Notes under the pieces: generated by a model
What the model saw: only the letters and a program-made list of their open reading frames with translations
The model's database searches: none
What the model was told of the DNA's origin: nothing
DNA from: Tidjanibacter sp.
Lineage (GTDB): Bacteria; Bacteroidota; Bacteroidia; Bacteroidales; Rikenellaceae
NCBI GenBank assembly: GCA_017936605.1
Contig: JAGBFH010000008.1
Location: 59,552 to 123,551, forward strand
DNA length: 64,000 bases
Direction: 5' to 3'
Position numbers and translations under genes: made by a program
Part shown: piece after piece, positions 46,280 to 54,456 of the stretch
How the letters are laid out: each line of letters begins with the position of its first letter
How positions within the stretch are numbered: the stretch's first letter is position 1

Positions 46280-46699
46280 CTACTCCTCGCATTTGCAACC
46301 GGGGCAGCAGAGCTCGGTCAGTACGCCCTTGGTCGACTTGGGGTGAAGGAATGCGATGTTCAGACCCTCGGCGCCTTTGCGGGGAGCCTTGTCGATGAGG
46401 CGAATCTCTTTCTGCTCGGCCTCCTCCAGAGCGTCGGCTACATCCTCAACAGCAAATGCCAAGTGGTGAACGCCCTCGCCGCGTTTCTCGATGAAAGCTG
46501 CGATGGTGCTCTCGGGGCAAGTAGGCTCAAGAAGCTCAATCTTGGTCTGACCAACCTTGAAGAAAGCAGTCTTCACCTTCTGGTCTGCCACCTCCTCGAT
46601 GTTGTAGCACTTCAGACCCAATACCTCCTCGTAGTAAGGAATTGCCTCCTCGAGGCTCTTCACTGCAATACCCAAATGCTCGATGTGCGAAATTTTCAT
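46280..46699 (-). CDS. mce: Methylmalonyl-CoA epimerase
   Basis: A 139-residue vicinal-oxygen-chelate enzyme that interconverts (R)- and (S)-methylmalonyl-CoA. The opening [20 protein letters not shown], the central [11 protein letters not shown] and the end GVLTELC supply the metal ligands. The ATG at 46,699 is used; the longer frame (46,774) adds residues unlike the family. The decarboxylase genes downstream complete the succinate-to-propionate route. The last residues CPGCKCEE form a small Cys cluster. Confidence 0.95.
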   Translation of the reverse strand: MKISHIEHLGIAVKSLEEAIPYYEEVLGLKCYNIEEVADQKVKTAFFKVGQTKIELLEPTCPESTIAAFIEKRGEGVHHLAFAVEDVADALEEAEQKEIRLIDKAPRKGAEGLNIAFLHPKSTKGVLTELCCPGCKCEE

Positions 46700-46774
46700 A
46701 ACACTTTGTTTTTTGAAATTGTTTGTATAAAAAGTTAATTGTTGTTGTCGTTTTTGCCCTCTTTTCTCGCGCAC

Positions 46775-47160
46775 GCCCTACGCGCGCACATTGAATCCAC
46801 AAATGTAGGAACTAAAAACGAGAAACAAAAACATATAATGTTTTATTTTTCACCCGAGCAGTTTTTTTGTGCCGACAACGACCGTCGACCGACTACCGAC
46901 TACCGACCTAAGGCTTTAAGGGCATTAAGGACCTTAAGGACTTTAAGGGCCTATAAGACTTATGGGACTTATGGGACCTATAAGCCCTTTTCGCCTTTTT
47001 CGCCCTTTTGGCCCTTTCCCTCCCCTAAGTTAGGGGAGGGTGGGCGAAGCCCGGGAGAGGTCTGTCGTGCTTCGCCCCCCAAAAAAGACCGCATCCCTCA
47101 ATCTTGCATTTTGAATTTTGCATTTTTTTCACTTTCCCCGGGGGTGGTTTCTAAAAAAAT
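46775..47160. repeat. Repeat-filled spacer before the ROK gene
   Basis: GACCGACTACCGAC, AAGGACCTTAAGG units, ATAAGACTTATGGG units, CGCCCTTTTGGCC units, and a REP-like element at 47,017-47,073 (palindrome, GGGCGAAGCCC, GGGAGAGGTCTGTC). No gene is seen. Confidence 0.8.
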
Positions 47161-47215
47161 TCAAGAAAATTTATAAAAAATTTAATAATGATGATGAATT
47201 ATTAAAAAAAATATC

Positions 47216-47223
47216 TATCTTTG
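47216..47223 (+). promoter_or_regulatory. -7 element of the ROK gene
   Basis: TATCTTTG, 32 nt before the ATG at 47,256, in an AT-rich stretch. Confidence 0.55.
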
Positions 47224-47255
47224 CTATCGGAAATAAAATTTGAGAGAAACTAACA

Positions 47256-48485
47256 ATGGCACTTCTTAAAGATTTCTTCTATCAACCCGACGGAGAAAAG
47301 CTCAAGGGCATATCCCACAAGAATATTCTGCTCAAGCAGAGTATCATTGCCCATATGGCCGTAAATGGTTGGTGCACACTTGCCGAACTCACTAAGGCTC
47401 TGCACATTAGCGTTCCCACAATGACCAAACTCGTGGGTGAGCTCGTGGAGGAGGGCGTGGTTGTGGACAACGGCAAGGTGGAGACCGCCGGTGGTAGGCG
47501 CCCCAACATCTTCGGTCTGGCCAACACCGCCATCTACTTCACGGGCGTAGATATAGGTAGGGATTATATCTGTATGCTTGTGACCGACCTGAAGAACAAC
47601 ATCATCACCTCCAAGACCATAACCCCCTTCACACTCTCGGACGACGAGGCGTGTCTGAAGGAGATTTGTGGTATCATCAACTCGTTCCTCGACAACTGCG
47701 GTGTGGAGCGCAGCAAGATTCTCGGTATGGGAGTCTGCATTGCGGGTCGTGTAAACCCCGTGACGGGCAACAGCTATATGTTCTTCACAGGCAGCAGCAA
47801 GCCGCTCAAGGAGCACATCGAGGAGGCTACGGGCGTGAATGTGTTGGTGGAGAACGACACCAGGGCGAGGTGCTTTGCGGAGTACTACTCGGGTGACTCG
47901 GTCAAGGAGAAGAATATGCTCTATCTGCACCTGGGCAAAGGTGTTGCCATTGGCATCATTGCCGAGGGTAAGCTCTACTACGGCAAGAGTGGTTTTGCGG
48001 GCGAGTTCGGCCACACACCTTTCTTTAATAATGAGATTATATGCTCGTGCGGCAAGAAGGGTTGTTTGGAGACCGAGGTGAGCGGCATAGCCATCGAGAA
48101 CAAGATGGTGGCCCAGCTCGAGGCGGGTGTGAACACCATCCTACGCGACAAGTGGGCCTCGGGCGAGAACATCCACATCGACGACATCATCACGGCGGCC
48201 AAGAACGACGACAACCTCTCCATCGAACTGATTGAGGAGGCGGGCGAGAAGATTGGTAAGAGTATTGCATTCCTCATCAACATCTTCAACCCCGAGTTGG
48301 TAATCATAGGTGGAAATATGTCCCAGGCGGGCGACTACCTTATGTTGCCCCTCAAGTCGGCCACCAACAAATACTCAATGAACCTTGTGTATAAGGACAC
48401 CCAGTTCCGCCTTTCGCAGATGGGCTCCGACGCGGGTGCCTTGGGTGCATCGATGCTCATAAGAAACAAAGTCATAGGTCTATAA
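47256..48485 (+). CDS. ROK-family transcriptional regulator
   Basis: A 409-residue protein with an N-terminal winged helix (about 20-80, CTLAELTKALHISVPTMTKLV) and a ROK sugar-kinase-like domain. The ATP/phosphate motif is GVDIGRDYICMLV; the zinc motif is CSCGKKGCLE within GHTPFFNNEIICSCGKKGC. This is the NagC/XylR type, a repressor that senses a sugar or sugar phosphate. No sugar genes are adjacent, so the regulon is unknown. The GNAT gene follows by 30 nt. Confidence 0.9.
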   Translation: MALLKDFFYQPDGEKLKGISHKNILLKQSIIAHMAVNGWCTLAELTKALHISVPTMTKLVGELVEEGVVVDNGKVETAGGRRPNIFGLANTAIYFTGVDIGRDYICMLVTDLKNNIITSKTITPFTLSDDEACLKEICGIINSFLDNCGVERSKILGMGVCIAGRVNPVTGNSYMFFTGSSKPLKEHIEEATGVNVLVENDTRARCFAEYYSGDSVKEKNMLYLHLGKGVAIGIIAEGKLYYGKSGFAGEFGHTPFFNNEIICSCGKKGCLETEVSGIAIENKMVAQLEAGVNTILRDKWASGENIHIDDIITAAKNDDNLSIELIEEAGEKIGKSIAFLINIFNPELVIIGGNMSQAGDYLMLPLKSATNKYSMNLVYKDTQFRLSQMGSDAGALGASMLIRNKVIGL

Positions 48486-48515
48486 AGTTTAATCCCAAAA
48501 GTAGCAGGCAGCTCT

Positions 48516-49049
48516 ATGAACGCACTGGAAACCGACATCATCAAACTGCGAGCTCTCGAGCCCGAGGATGTTGACACCCTCTACCGCTGGGAGAACGACC
48601 CAAGGGTGTGGAGAGTAAGTGGCACCGTAGCTCCTTTCTCGAAGTATATTATGCGCCAATTCATTGAGAATCAGAAGTACGACATCTACGAAACGCGCCA
48701 GATGAGGCTTGTCATCGAGGCCAAGGCCTTGGGCAAGCCCGTGGGCTCCATCGACCTCTTCGACATCGACCCCTACAACCGTCGTGCGGGTGTGGGCATC
48801 GTCATCCACGACCAAGACTACGAGGGTCAGGGATTCGCCTCGAGCGCCCTGCAGGCCCTCATCCGCTACTGCTTCCACTACCTCGGTCTGAATCAGCTCT
48901 ACTGCAACATCCTCAGCAACAACCAGCAGAGCCTCAACCTCTTCCGAAGCAAGAACTTCTCCGTTGTGGGCATCAAGAAGGAGTGGGTAAGGACCACCAG
49001 CGACTGGCTCGACGAGTATATGTTGCAGCTTATAAACCCCCTCAAGTAG
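48516..49049 (+). CDS. GNAT-family N-acetyltransferase
   Basis: A 177-residue acetyltransferase of the RimJ/SpeG type. The start MNALETDIIKLRALEPEDVD, the AcCoA-binding V-IVIHDQDYEGQGFASSAL region and LYCNILSNNQQSLNLFRSK are typical. Substrate may be a polyamine or protein N-terminus; unknown. Same direction as the ROK gene and probably co-transcribed. Confidence 0.88.
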   Translation: MNALETDIIKLRALEPEDVDTLYRWENDPRVWRVSGTVAPFSKYIMRQFIENQKYDIYETRQMRLVIEAKALGKPVGSIDLFDIDPYNRRAGVGIVIHDQDYEGQGFASSALQALIRYCFHYLGLNQLYCNILSNNQQSLNLFRSKNFSVVGIKKEWVRTTSDWLDEYMLQLINPLK

Positions 49050-49127
49050 GCCCTCCGACAAAACCTAAACAGACAAACAAACACAAACACACAAGATAAC
49101 AACAACTCAAAAAATAGAATTAAAGAG

Positions 49128-49679
49128 ATGAAAATCGAGAAAGAGAAATTTGTAGCCATCAGCTACACCCTCACCGTAGATGGTGAGATTGCCGACCAGG
49201 CAACCAAAGAGCAACCCCTTAGCTTCGTTCACGGCATCGGTATGTTGCTTCCCAAATTTGAGGAGTATCTTCTGGGTCTTGAGCCCGGCGACAAATATTC
49301 GTTCACCCTTTCGCCCGAGGAGGGCTACGGCGTGAAGAATCCTGCAATGGTCATTGATGTACCCAAGGCAGCATTCGAGATTAACGGCCAGATTGAGGAG
49401 GGCCTCCTCACCATCGGCAACCGCATCCCTATGATGACCCAGATGGGCCAGCCCGTCATTGGTGTTGTTGTGGAGGTGTCGGACGAGGCTGTGAAGATGG
49501 ACTTCAACCACCCTATGGCCGACAAGACTCTCAACTTCGAGGGTGAGGTTGTAGAGGTTAGGGAGGCTACCGACGACGACTATCCCCACTCGTGCGGCTG
49601 CGGCTGTGGCGAGGAGGGTTGCGACTGCGGCTGCGAGGGCAACTGCGACGACGGTTGCGAGGGCGGCCACTGCCACTAA
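49128..49679 (+). CDS. slyD: SlyD-type FKBP peptidyl-prolyl isomerase with Cys-rich metal tail
   Basis: A 183-residue cytoplasmic protein: an FKBP domain split by an insert-in-flap chaperone domain (about 70-130), with LSFVHGIGMLLPKFEEYLLG and EGYGVKNPAMVIDVP. The last 30 residues carry nine Cys and two His (CGCGCGEEGCDCGC...). The E. coli SlyD tail is His-rich and binds nickel; this one is Cys-dominated and could bind Ni, Zn or Cu. It has its own terminator at 49,689-49,720. Confidence 0.9.
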   Translation: MKIEKEKFVAISYTLTVDGEIADQATKEQPLSFVHGIGMLLPKFEEYLLGLEPGDKYSFTLSPEEGYGVKNPAMVIDVPKAAFEINGQIEEGLLTIGNRIPMMTQMGQPVIGVVVEVSDEAVKMDFNHPMADKTLNFEGEVVEVREATDDDYPHSCGCGCGEEGCDCGCEGNCDDGCEGGHCH

Positions 49680-49688
49680 TCAAGACAA

Positions 49689-49720
49689 ACAAGGCCCCTT
49701 CGGTTGCGAAGGGGCCTTGT
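49689..49720 (+). terminator. Terminator of slyD
   Basis: 14-bp perfect stem (ACAAGGCCCCTTCG), GTTG loop, then TGTTTTT. Confidence 0.85.
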
Positions 49721-49724
49721 TGTT

Positions 49725-49880
49725 TTTGGGGTCTAAAGTCGAACCGACCTAAGGCAAAAAGGGCTAAAAGGGCCAAAGGGGCCAAAAGGTAATTCAAAAA
49801 GTAAAATTATAGGGACCTTAAGGGCTTTAAGGACCTTAAGGACCTCAATGGCCTTATCTCAACTGACCGCTTATAACTCT
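49725..49880. repeat. Short repeat spacer
   Basis: AAAAGGGCC/GGCTAAAA units, then CCTTAAGGGCTTTAAGG 10-mers. No gene is seen. Confidence 0.7.
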
Positions 49881-49888
49881 CAACTTCA

Positions 49889-50209
49889 ATGCTTCGTTTC
49901 ACGCTTATACACTACACCGACGGGTGGCGCATAGGGGCCACCGTGGAGCTCGACGCCGCACCACAGCTCGGCACGCTCGTAAGGGCTCCCCACGACAATC
50001 AGGACAACTACTCGGACATCTACTATGTCGACAATATTCTCTGGGGCGACGGGGGCGAGAACTACATCTTCGCAAGGCCCTACAAGGGCTACGGCCAGAA
50101 GGCTCCCCTCACGGAGCTGGACCGCACGGGCACAACGCTCGAGGAGATAGCCAGCGCCATAGACCTGCTGAACGACAATATTATGTCCAAACTGGATGAG
50201 TTGATTTAG
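49889..50209 (+). CDS. Hypothetical protein
   Basis: A 106-residue acidic soluble protein (MLRFTLIHYTDGWRIGATVE). I do not recognise the family. Codon use matches neighbours and the sequence is not repetitive, so it is probably real. The C-terminal third is helical (LEEIASAIDLLNDNIMSKL). It ends 4 nt into the convergent HSDR_N gene. Confidence 0.6.
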   Translation: MLRFTLIHYTDGWRIGATVELDAAPQLGTLVRAPHDNQDNYSDIYYVDNILWGDGGENYIFARPYKGYGQKAPLTELDRTGTTLEEIASAIDLLNDNIMSKLDELI

Positions 50210-50658
50210 AGTGGGAACTCCACCTCTGAATAGCGCCCATCGGAAGTGAGGGCGTAGGCCTTGAGCACTCGGCCGTTGGTCAGGACAATCTGGCGGGCAC
50301 CGAGCACGCTATTGTACCTTACGGCCTGAGCCAGGACCGACTTGTCGATGGTAATTTCGGGAGCCTTACACTCGACCACAAGCCACGGCTTCATCTGGGG
50401 GTCAAAGACCACGATATCAGCCCTTTGGGGTTGGCCGTTGAGCATCACGGGATACTCCTCGGCAATGTGCGTGGCGGGCACCGAGAGCCTACCCGTAAGA
50501 TGGGCCACCATCCTGCGTCGCACCTCCTCCTCGGGGGTGAGCACAAGCCAGCGGCGGCGTGAGGGAACCCACACCTCCACCTCTCCGTCTGCACGCCTAC
50601 GGAGGCGTAAATCGTACGGAGCGAGGATTAAATCGCCATATTTTTCGTTATCTCCCAA
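50206..50658 (-). CDS. Solitary HSDR_N-type nuclease-like protein
   Basis: A protein of about 150 residues matching the N-terminal nuclease domain of type I restriction R subunits (HSDR_N): RADIVVFDPQMKPWLVVECKAP carries the Asp and Glu-Cys-Lys of a PD-(D/E)XK site, then QAVRYNSVLGARQIVLTNG. There is no helicase part. The start is unclear: the frame's ATG at 50,709 lies upstream of the minus-strand -7 box (50,679-50,686), so a TTG at 50,658 (LGDNEKYGDL) is more likely. Such proteins are common in Bacteroidetes; their role is unknown. Confidence 0.7.
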   Translation of the reverse strand: MGDNEKYGDLILAPYDLRLRRRADGEVEVWVPSRRRWLVLTPEEEVRRRMVAHLTGRLSVPATHIAEEYPVMLNGQPQRADIVVFDPQMKPWLVVECKAPEITIDKSVLAQAVRYNSVLGARQIVLTNGRVLKAYALTSDGRYSEVEFPL

Positions 50659-50678
50659 AAAAATTGTAATTTTAGGCC

Positions 50679-50686
50679 CAAATATA
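50679..50686 (-). promoter_or_regulatory. -7 element of the HSDR_N gene
   Basis: TATATTTG on the minus strand; a start site about 7 nt beyond it excludes the ATG at 50,709. Confidence 0.55.
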
Positions 50687-50700
50687 GCAAAAAAAGAGAT

Positions 50701-52044
50701 ATGAAGCACTTTACTACGCTCATTTTAGCCCTCCTCGCTGCCGGCAGTTTGACCCTTTCGGCACAGGAGATTGCAGAACAGCCCACCGCCATCGAGGCTC
50801 TTGGCTCGCCACAGAATGTTGGTCACGCCCTGCTCACCCCCCGCAGCGACCTGGCCACCTACCCCACACGCGAACAGATGATGGCAGGCACCACCTCGGG
50901 CCACATCGTCACTCTCGGCGAGTGGCAAAGCGAGGCCGTGGAGGCTGGCACCCGATACACCACCCGCTTCAAACGCACCTATAGGCTCGACGACAAGGAG
51001 ATTCTGCTCCGAATCGAGGGCGCAACAGGTGCTGTGAGCGTGGAGGTCAATGGCAAAGAGATTGGCTACTCGGCCGAAGGCAATGGCCGCTCGGAGTTCG
51101 ACCTAACGAAGGCCCTCAAGGAGAACAACAACACCATAGGCGTGGTGGTACACCGCGACTATGCGGCACGCGCCATTGAGCCCGCCGCACAGAGCGAGGA
51201 GCTCACCTTCAGCCGCGCAACAATCCTCACCCCTCCCCGTGTGGCTGTGGCCGACCTCACCGTAGAGACCAAGTTCACCAAGAGTGGCGACGGCTCCCTG
51301 AGGCTCGGCGTGGTGATGCAGAGTTTCCTGCTGAACAGCAAGGTCTATGACATCTATTATGAGGTCTATTCGCCCGAGGGTGAGAAGGTTGCAAGCTCCA
51401 ACAAGGAGATCACCACCCGTATGCTCTCGCGCGATACCGTAGACTTCTTCACCCGCATCCCCAAGGCCAAGGCGTGGAGTCCCTCGAAGCCCAACCTCTA
51501 TCGCGTGGTTGTCTACACCAAACACCAAAATCGCTTCAAGGAGTTCACCACCGCCTTCATCGGCTTCCGCACCGTCGAGAGCAACGACCAGGGCGAGGTG
51601 ATATTCAACGGCGACGCACTCGAGCTGAAGAGCACACCTTTCACCTACACTACCAAGGAGGAGAGCGCTGCCGAGCTCCAAAGGCTCAAGGATGAGGGCT
51701 ACAACCTCATCTTCACAGCCCGTTCGCAGCCCGATGAACTCTATGACCTTTGCGACCAGATGGGTATGCTGGCGTGCTGCTCGGCCGACATCACCTGCCC
51801 CGATAAGGACGCTGCGTCAACCCCGAGCAATAAGCCCGAGTGGAAGAACACCTACCTGTGGAGGGCCGAGAGTGCCTACCATAGCACCAAGATACACCCC
51901 TCGGTTGTGATGTTCTCGCTGGCCCACAAGGCCCAGAACGGCATCTGCCTCTACGAGAGCTACCTGGCAATGAAAGCTATCGAGAACGAGAAACGCCCCT
52001 TTGTCTACCCCGACGCCGGCGGCGAGTGGAACACGGATTTGTAG
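50701..52044 (+). CDS. Exported GH2-like protein lacking the catalytic acid (pseudoenzyme)
   Basis: A 447-residue secreted protein (signal MKHFTTLILALLAAGSLTLSAQ) with GH2 features: a jelly-roll sugar-binding domain (about 90-190, LRIEGATGAVSVEVNGKEIG), an Ig-like domain ending WSPSKPNLYRVVVY and GFRTVE, and a barrel start (LKDEGYNLIFTARSQPDELY, LCDQMGMLA). The family acid/base motif WSLGNE is replaced by FSLAHK (405-410), and the protein stops soon after, so the nucleophile domain is missing. Full GH2 enzymes have 800-1000 residues. It cannot be a normal beta-galactosidase; a binding role is inference. Confidence 0.8.
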   Translation: MKHFTTLILALLAAGSLTLSAQEIAEQPTAIEALGSPQNVGHALLTPRSDLATYPTREQMMAGTTSGHIVTLGEWQSEAVEAGTRYTTRFKRTYRLDDKEILLRIEGATGAVSVEVNGKEIGYSAEGNGRSEFDLTKALKENNNTIGVVVHRDYAARAIEPAAQSEELTFSRATILTPPRVAVADLTVETKFTKSGDGSLRLGVVMQSFLLNSKVYDIYYEVYSPEGEKVASSNKEITTRMLSRDTVDFFTRIPKAKAWSPSKPNLYRVVVYTKHQNRFKEFTTAFIGFRTVESNDQGEVIFNGDALELKSTPFTYTTKEESAAELQRLKDEGYNLIFTARSQPDELYDLCDQMGMLACCSADITCPDKDAASTPSNKPEWKNTYLWRAESAYHSTKIHPSVVMFSLAHKAQNGICLYESYLAMKAIENEKRPFVYPDAGGEWNTDL

Positions 52045-52046
52045 AT

Positions 52047-52084
52047 AAAAAAACTCGCGAGCGTAATGCTCGCGAGTTTTTTTT
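52047..52084 (+). terminator. Terminator of the GH2-like gene
   Basis: Stem AAAACTCGCGAGC/GCTCGCGAGTTTT with GTAAT loop and eight T. Confidence 0.88.
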
Positions 52085-52086
52085 AT

Positions 52087-52429
52087 CCACACAAATGGAC
52101 AATTGACAATTGAAAATTGAAAATGGACAATTGACAATTGACAAATTCCCTAATAAATAATTTTGAATTTTGCATTTTGCATTTTGAATTCCTTTTGGCC
52201 CTTTTAGCCCTTTCGGCCCTTCCCCTCCCCTTTTCCCTCCCCTAAGTTAGGGGAGGGTGAGCGAAGCTCGGGAGAGGTCTGTCGTGCTTCGGTAGAAGGA
52301 TGGGAGAAATGGGAGAAATGGGAGAGATGAGAGAAATGGGACTCTCCCTAAATCCCTTAAGGTCCCTAATGCTTTTTTGCCTTTTAGCCCTTTCGGCCCT
52401 TTCCGCGGTCACAAAAAAATCGCTAATAA
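52087..52429. repeat. Repeat-filled spacer
   Basis: GACAATTGAAAATTG units, TTTTGCATTTTGAATT units, a REP-like element at 52,234-52,286 (palindrome, GAGCGAAGCTC, GGGAGAGGTCTGTC), ATGGGAGAA 9-mers and GCCCTTTCGG units. No gene is seen. Confidence 0.8.
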
Positions 52430-52517
52430 CGGAGGGTATTTTGCGCCAAACAAGAAGGCGAGCCAGCGGTTTGCTTTTCGCAAATGAGGAGCTCGCCTAT
52501 TGAAGGTTGGTGAAAAA
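52430..52517. repeat. Long-hairpin repeat element, copy A
   Basis: CGGAGGGTATTTTGCGCCAA...GGTTGGTGAAAAA closes an outer stem; AGGCGAG pairs with CTCGCCT, and the inner stem is TTTGC/GCAAA followed by TGAGGA. Same layout as copy B and unit 4 at 41,856 with different stem bases. Confidence 0.7.
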
Positions 52518-52556
52518 TTTACCCGCTACTTTCCGAAAGAAAAGTGCAGATTATTC

Positions 52557-52645
52557 GATGATTTTTGCGCCAAACAAAGGAGCGAGTCCGCAGTTTGCTT
52601 GAGGCAAATGAGGAACTCGCTCTCTGAAGTTTTGGTGTAAAAAGC
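52557..52645. repeat. Long-hairpin repeat element, copy B
   Basis: ATTTTTGCGCCAAAC pairs with GTTTTGGTGTAAAAA, GGAGCGAGT with ACTCGCTC, inner TTTGC with GCAAA, then TGAGGA. T and A runs are inside the stem base, so it is not an ordinary intrinsic terminator. Confidence 0.7.
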
Positions 52646-52663
52646 GCGGATAATATGCGCTTT
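52640..52663 (-). terminator. Terminator of mscL
   Basis: AAAAGCGC/GCGCTTTT stem with minus-strand T run, 13 nt after the mscL stop. Confidence 0.65.
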
Positions 52664-52675
52664 TACTCGTAAAGC

Positions 52676-53095
52676 CTATTTATTTTTCAGCAGGTCGCGA
52701 ATCTCAGTGAGGAGCACCTCCTCCTTGGTAGGCTCGGGTGCAGGAGCGGGTGCGGGGGCAGGAGCCTCCTCCTCTTTCTTCTTGCCAAGCTCGGAGAGGC
52801 GGTTGATACCCTTAACGAGCAGGAACACGCAGAGGGCAACAATCAGAAAATCAACAATCTGCTGCACGAAAGCGCCATATTTCCACATCACGGGAGCCTC
52901 GGCGGTGCCGCCAATCTTCAGAGCCAAGTCGGTGAAGTTCACATTGCCAAGCATCATACCGATGGGAGGCATCAGAACATCGTTCACAAGCGAGGTAACA
53001 ATCTTACCAAAAGCGCCACCGATGATAACACCGACTGCCATATCTACGACATTACCCTTGAGCGCAAATTTCTTAAATTCGGACAAAAAAGCCAT
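52676..53095 (-). CDS. mscL: Large-conductance mechanosensitive channel
   Basis: A 139-residue inner-membrane channel that opens under osmotic downshock. The N-terminal helix and TM1 read [25 protein letters not shown] region; the pore residues and TM2 ([18 protein letters not shown]) fit MscL. The C-terminal helix is preceded by an unusual Ala-Pro run ([19 protein letters not shown]). Single-gene unit. Confidence 0.96.
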   Translation of the reverse strand: MAFLSEFKKFALKGNVVDMAVGVIIGGAFGKIVTSLVNDVLMPPIGMMLGNVNFTDLALKIGGTAEAPVMWKYGAFVQQIVDFLIVALCVFLLVKGINRLSELGKKKEEEAPAPAPAPAPEPTKEEVLLTEIRDLLKNK

Positions 53096-53253
53096 AGTGA
53101 TAATTTTTAGTTATAGTTGAAAATGTTTGGATTCGTGACACAAATATAGTAATAAATTTTGCAATCTGTGAATAAAAATGTAACTTTACACAGCCCTATG
53201 TGCGTGAGCCGGACATCGGTCCCATCGGGCAGCAACAAAAAAACATTGAAACT

Positions 53254-54456
53254 ATGTTGAAAATCTCGGCAAAGAGCCACTCGCTCCCCATCTCGCCCAT
53301 CCGTAGGCTGGTGCCTCTGGCAGAGGCCGCCGCAGCGCGAGGAACCCACATCTACAAACTCAACATCGGTCAGCCCGACATCCACACCCCCATTGAGGCA
53401 GTGGAGGCTGTGCAAGCCATACAGGACCACATCTTCCCCTACTCCCACTCGGCGGGTCTGCTCCCCTACCGCCAGAAGCTTGTGGAGTACTACCGAAAGA
53501 ACAATATCTCCCTCGATGTGGAGGATATCATCGTGACGCTCGGCGGTACGGAGGCCGCACAGATGGCTATGCTCATCTGCGCCAACCCGGGTGAGGAGAT
53601 TCTTGTGCCCGAGCCTTTCTATGCCAACTACAACACCTTTGCTGCGAGCTACGACACCATTCTGGTGCCCGTGCCCAGCACCATAGAGAACGATTTTGCA
53701 CTCCCACCACGCGAGGAGTTCCTCAAGCGCATCACCTCGCGCACGCGCGCTATATTAATATGTAACCCCAACAACCCCACCGGACACCTCTACACCCAGG
53801 AGGAGATGCAGATGCTGGCAGATATGGCCTCCTATCACAACCTCTACCTCATAAGCGACGAGGTCTACCGCGAGTTCTGCTACGACGGCACAAAGCAGAT
53901 TTCGGCCCTCTCGCTGAAGGGTATAGATGAGAATGTCATCGTCATCGACTCCGTATCGAAGCGCTATAGTATGTGTGGTGTGAGGCTCGGCAACATCGTA
54001 TCGCGCAACAAGGAGGTAATCGCTGCCGCCCTCAAGTTGGCACAGGCCCGCCTGTCGCCCCCCTACCTGGCACAGATTGCCGCCTCGGCAGCTATGGAGG
54101 CTCCCCAGAAGTACTACGACGATGTGGTGGCCGAGTACACAGCAAGGCGCGACTGCCTCGTCGAGGAGCTCAACAAGATACCGGGGGTCTATTGCCCCAA
54201 GCCCCAGGGTGCCTTCTACACGATGGCCCACTTCCCCGTAGACGACTGCCACAAGTTCTCCTCGTGGCTCCTCGAGGAGTTTTCATACAAGGGGGCTACG
54301 GTACAACTTGCACCCGCCGCAGGTTTCTACGCCACCAAGGGCAAGGGCACACAGGAGGCCCGCATCGCCTATGTGCTCTGCAAGGAGGACCTACTGGCCG
54401 CCTGCGAGTGCCTCAGGGAGGCCCTGAAGGTCTACCCGGGAAGAATAGACGAATGA
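53254..54456 (+). CDS. PLP-dependent aminotransferase (class I/II)
   Basis: A 400-residue fold-type I aminotransferase. Motifs: LNIGQPDIHTPIEAVEAV, the PLP-contact ILICNPNNPTG, and the Schiff-base Lys in VIDSVSKRYSMCGVRLG. The start MLKISAKSHSLPISPIRRL at 53,254 is preferred over an upstream in-frame ATG at 53,200. Likely substrate is aspartate or an aromatic amino acid; not resolvable here. Its stop overlaps the next ATG (ATGA at 54,453-54,456). Confidence 0.92.
   Translation: MLKISAKSHSLPISPIRRLVPLAEAAAARGTHIYKLNIGQPDIHTPIEAVEAVQAIQDHIFPYSHSAGLLPYRQKLVEYYRKNNISLDVEDIIVTLGGTEAAQMAMLICANPGEEILVPEPFYANYNTFAASYDTILVPVPSTIENDFALPPREEFLKRITSRTRAILICNPNNPTGHLYTQEEMQMLADMASYHNLYLISDEVYREFCYDGTKQISALSLKGIDENVIVIDSVSKRYSMCGVRLGNIVSRNKEVIAAALKLAQARLSPPYLAQIAASAAMEAPQKYYDDVVAEYTARRDCLVEELNKIPGVYCPKPQGAFYTMAHFPVDDCHKFSSWLLEEFSYKGATVQLAPAAGFYATKGKGTQEARIAYVLCKEDLLAACECLREALKVYPGRIDE

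Noticed and set aside
52430..52645. attC-type integron sites
   Set aside because: The hairpins lack the GTTRRRY/RYYYAAC core sequences and there is no integrase.
52557..52645. Plain intrinsic terminators as explanation of the long-hairpin repeats
   Set aside because: T and A runs are paired in the stem base on both strands; mscL has a separate, better terminator at 52,640.
53973..54452. Upstream extension of the phosphatase frame inside the aminotransferase gene
   Set aside because: It is out of phase with the aminotransferase and lacks conserved sequence before MSKEQRDTYMKR.
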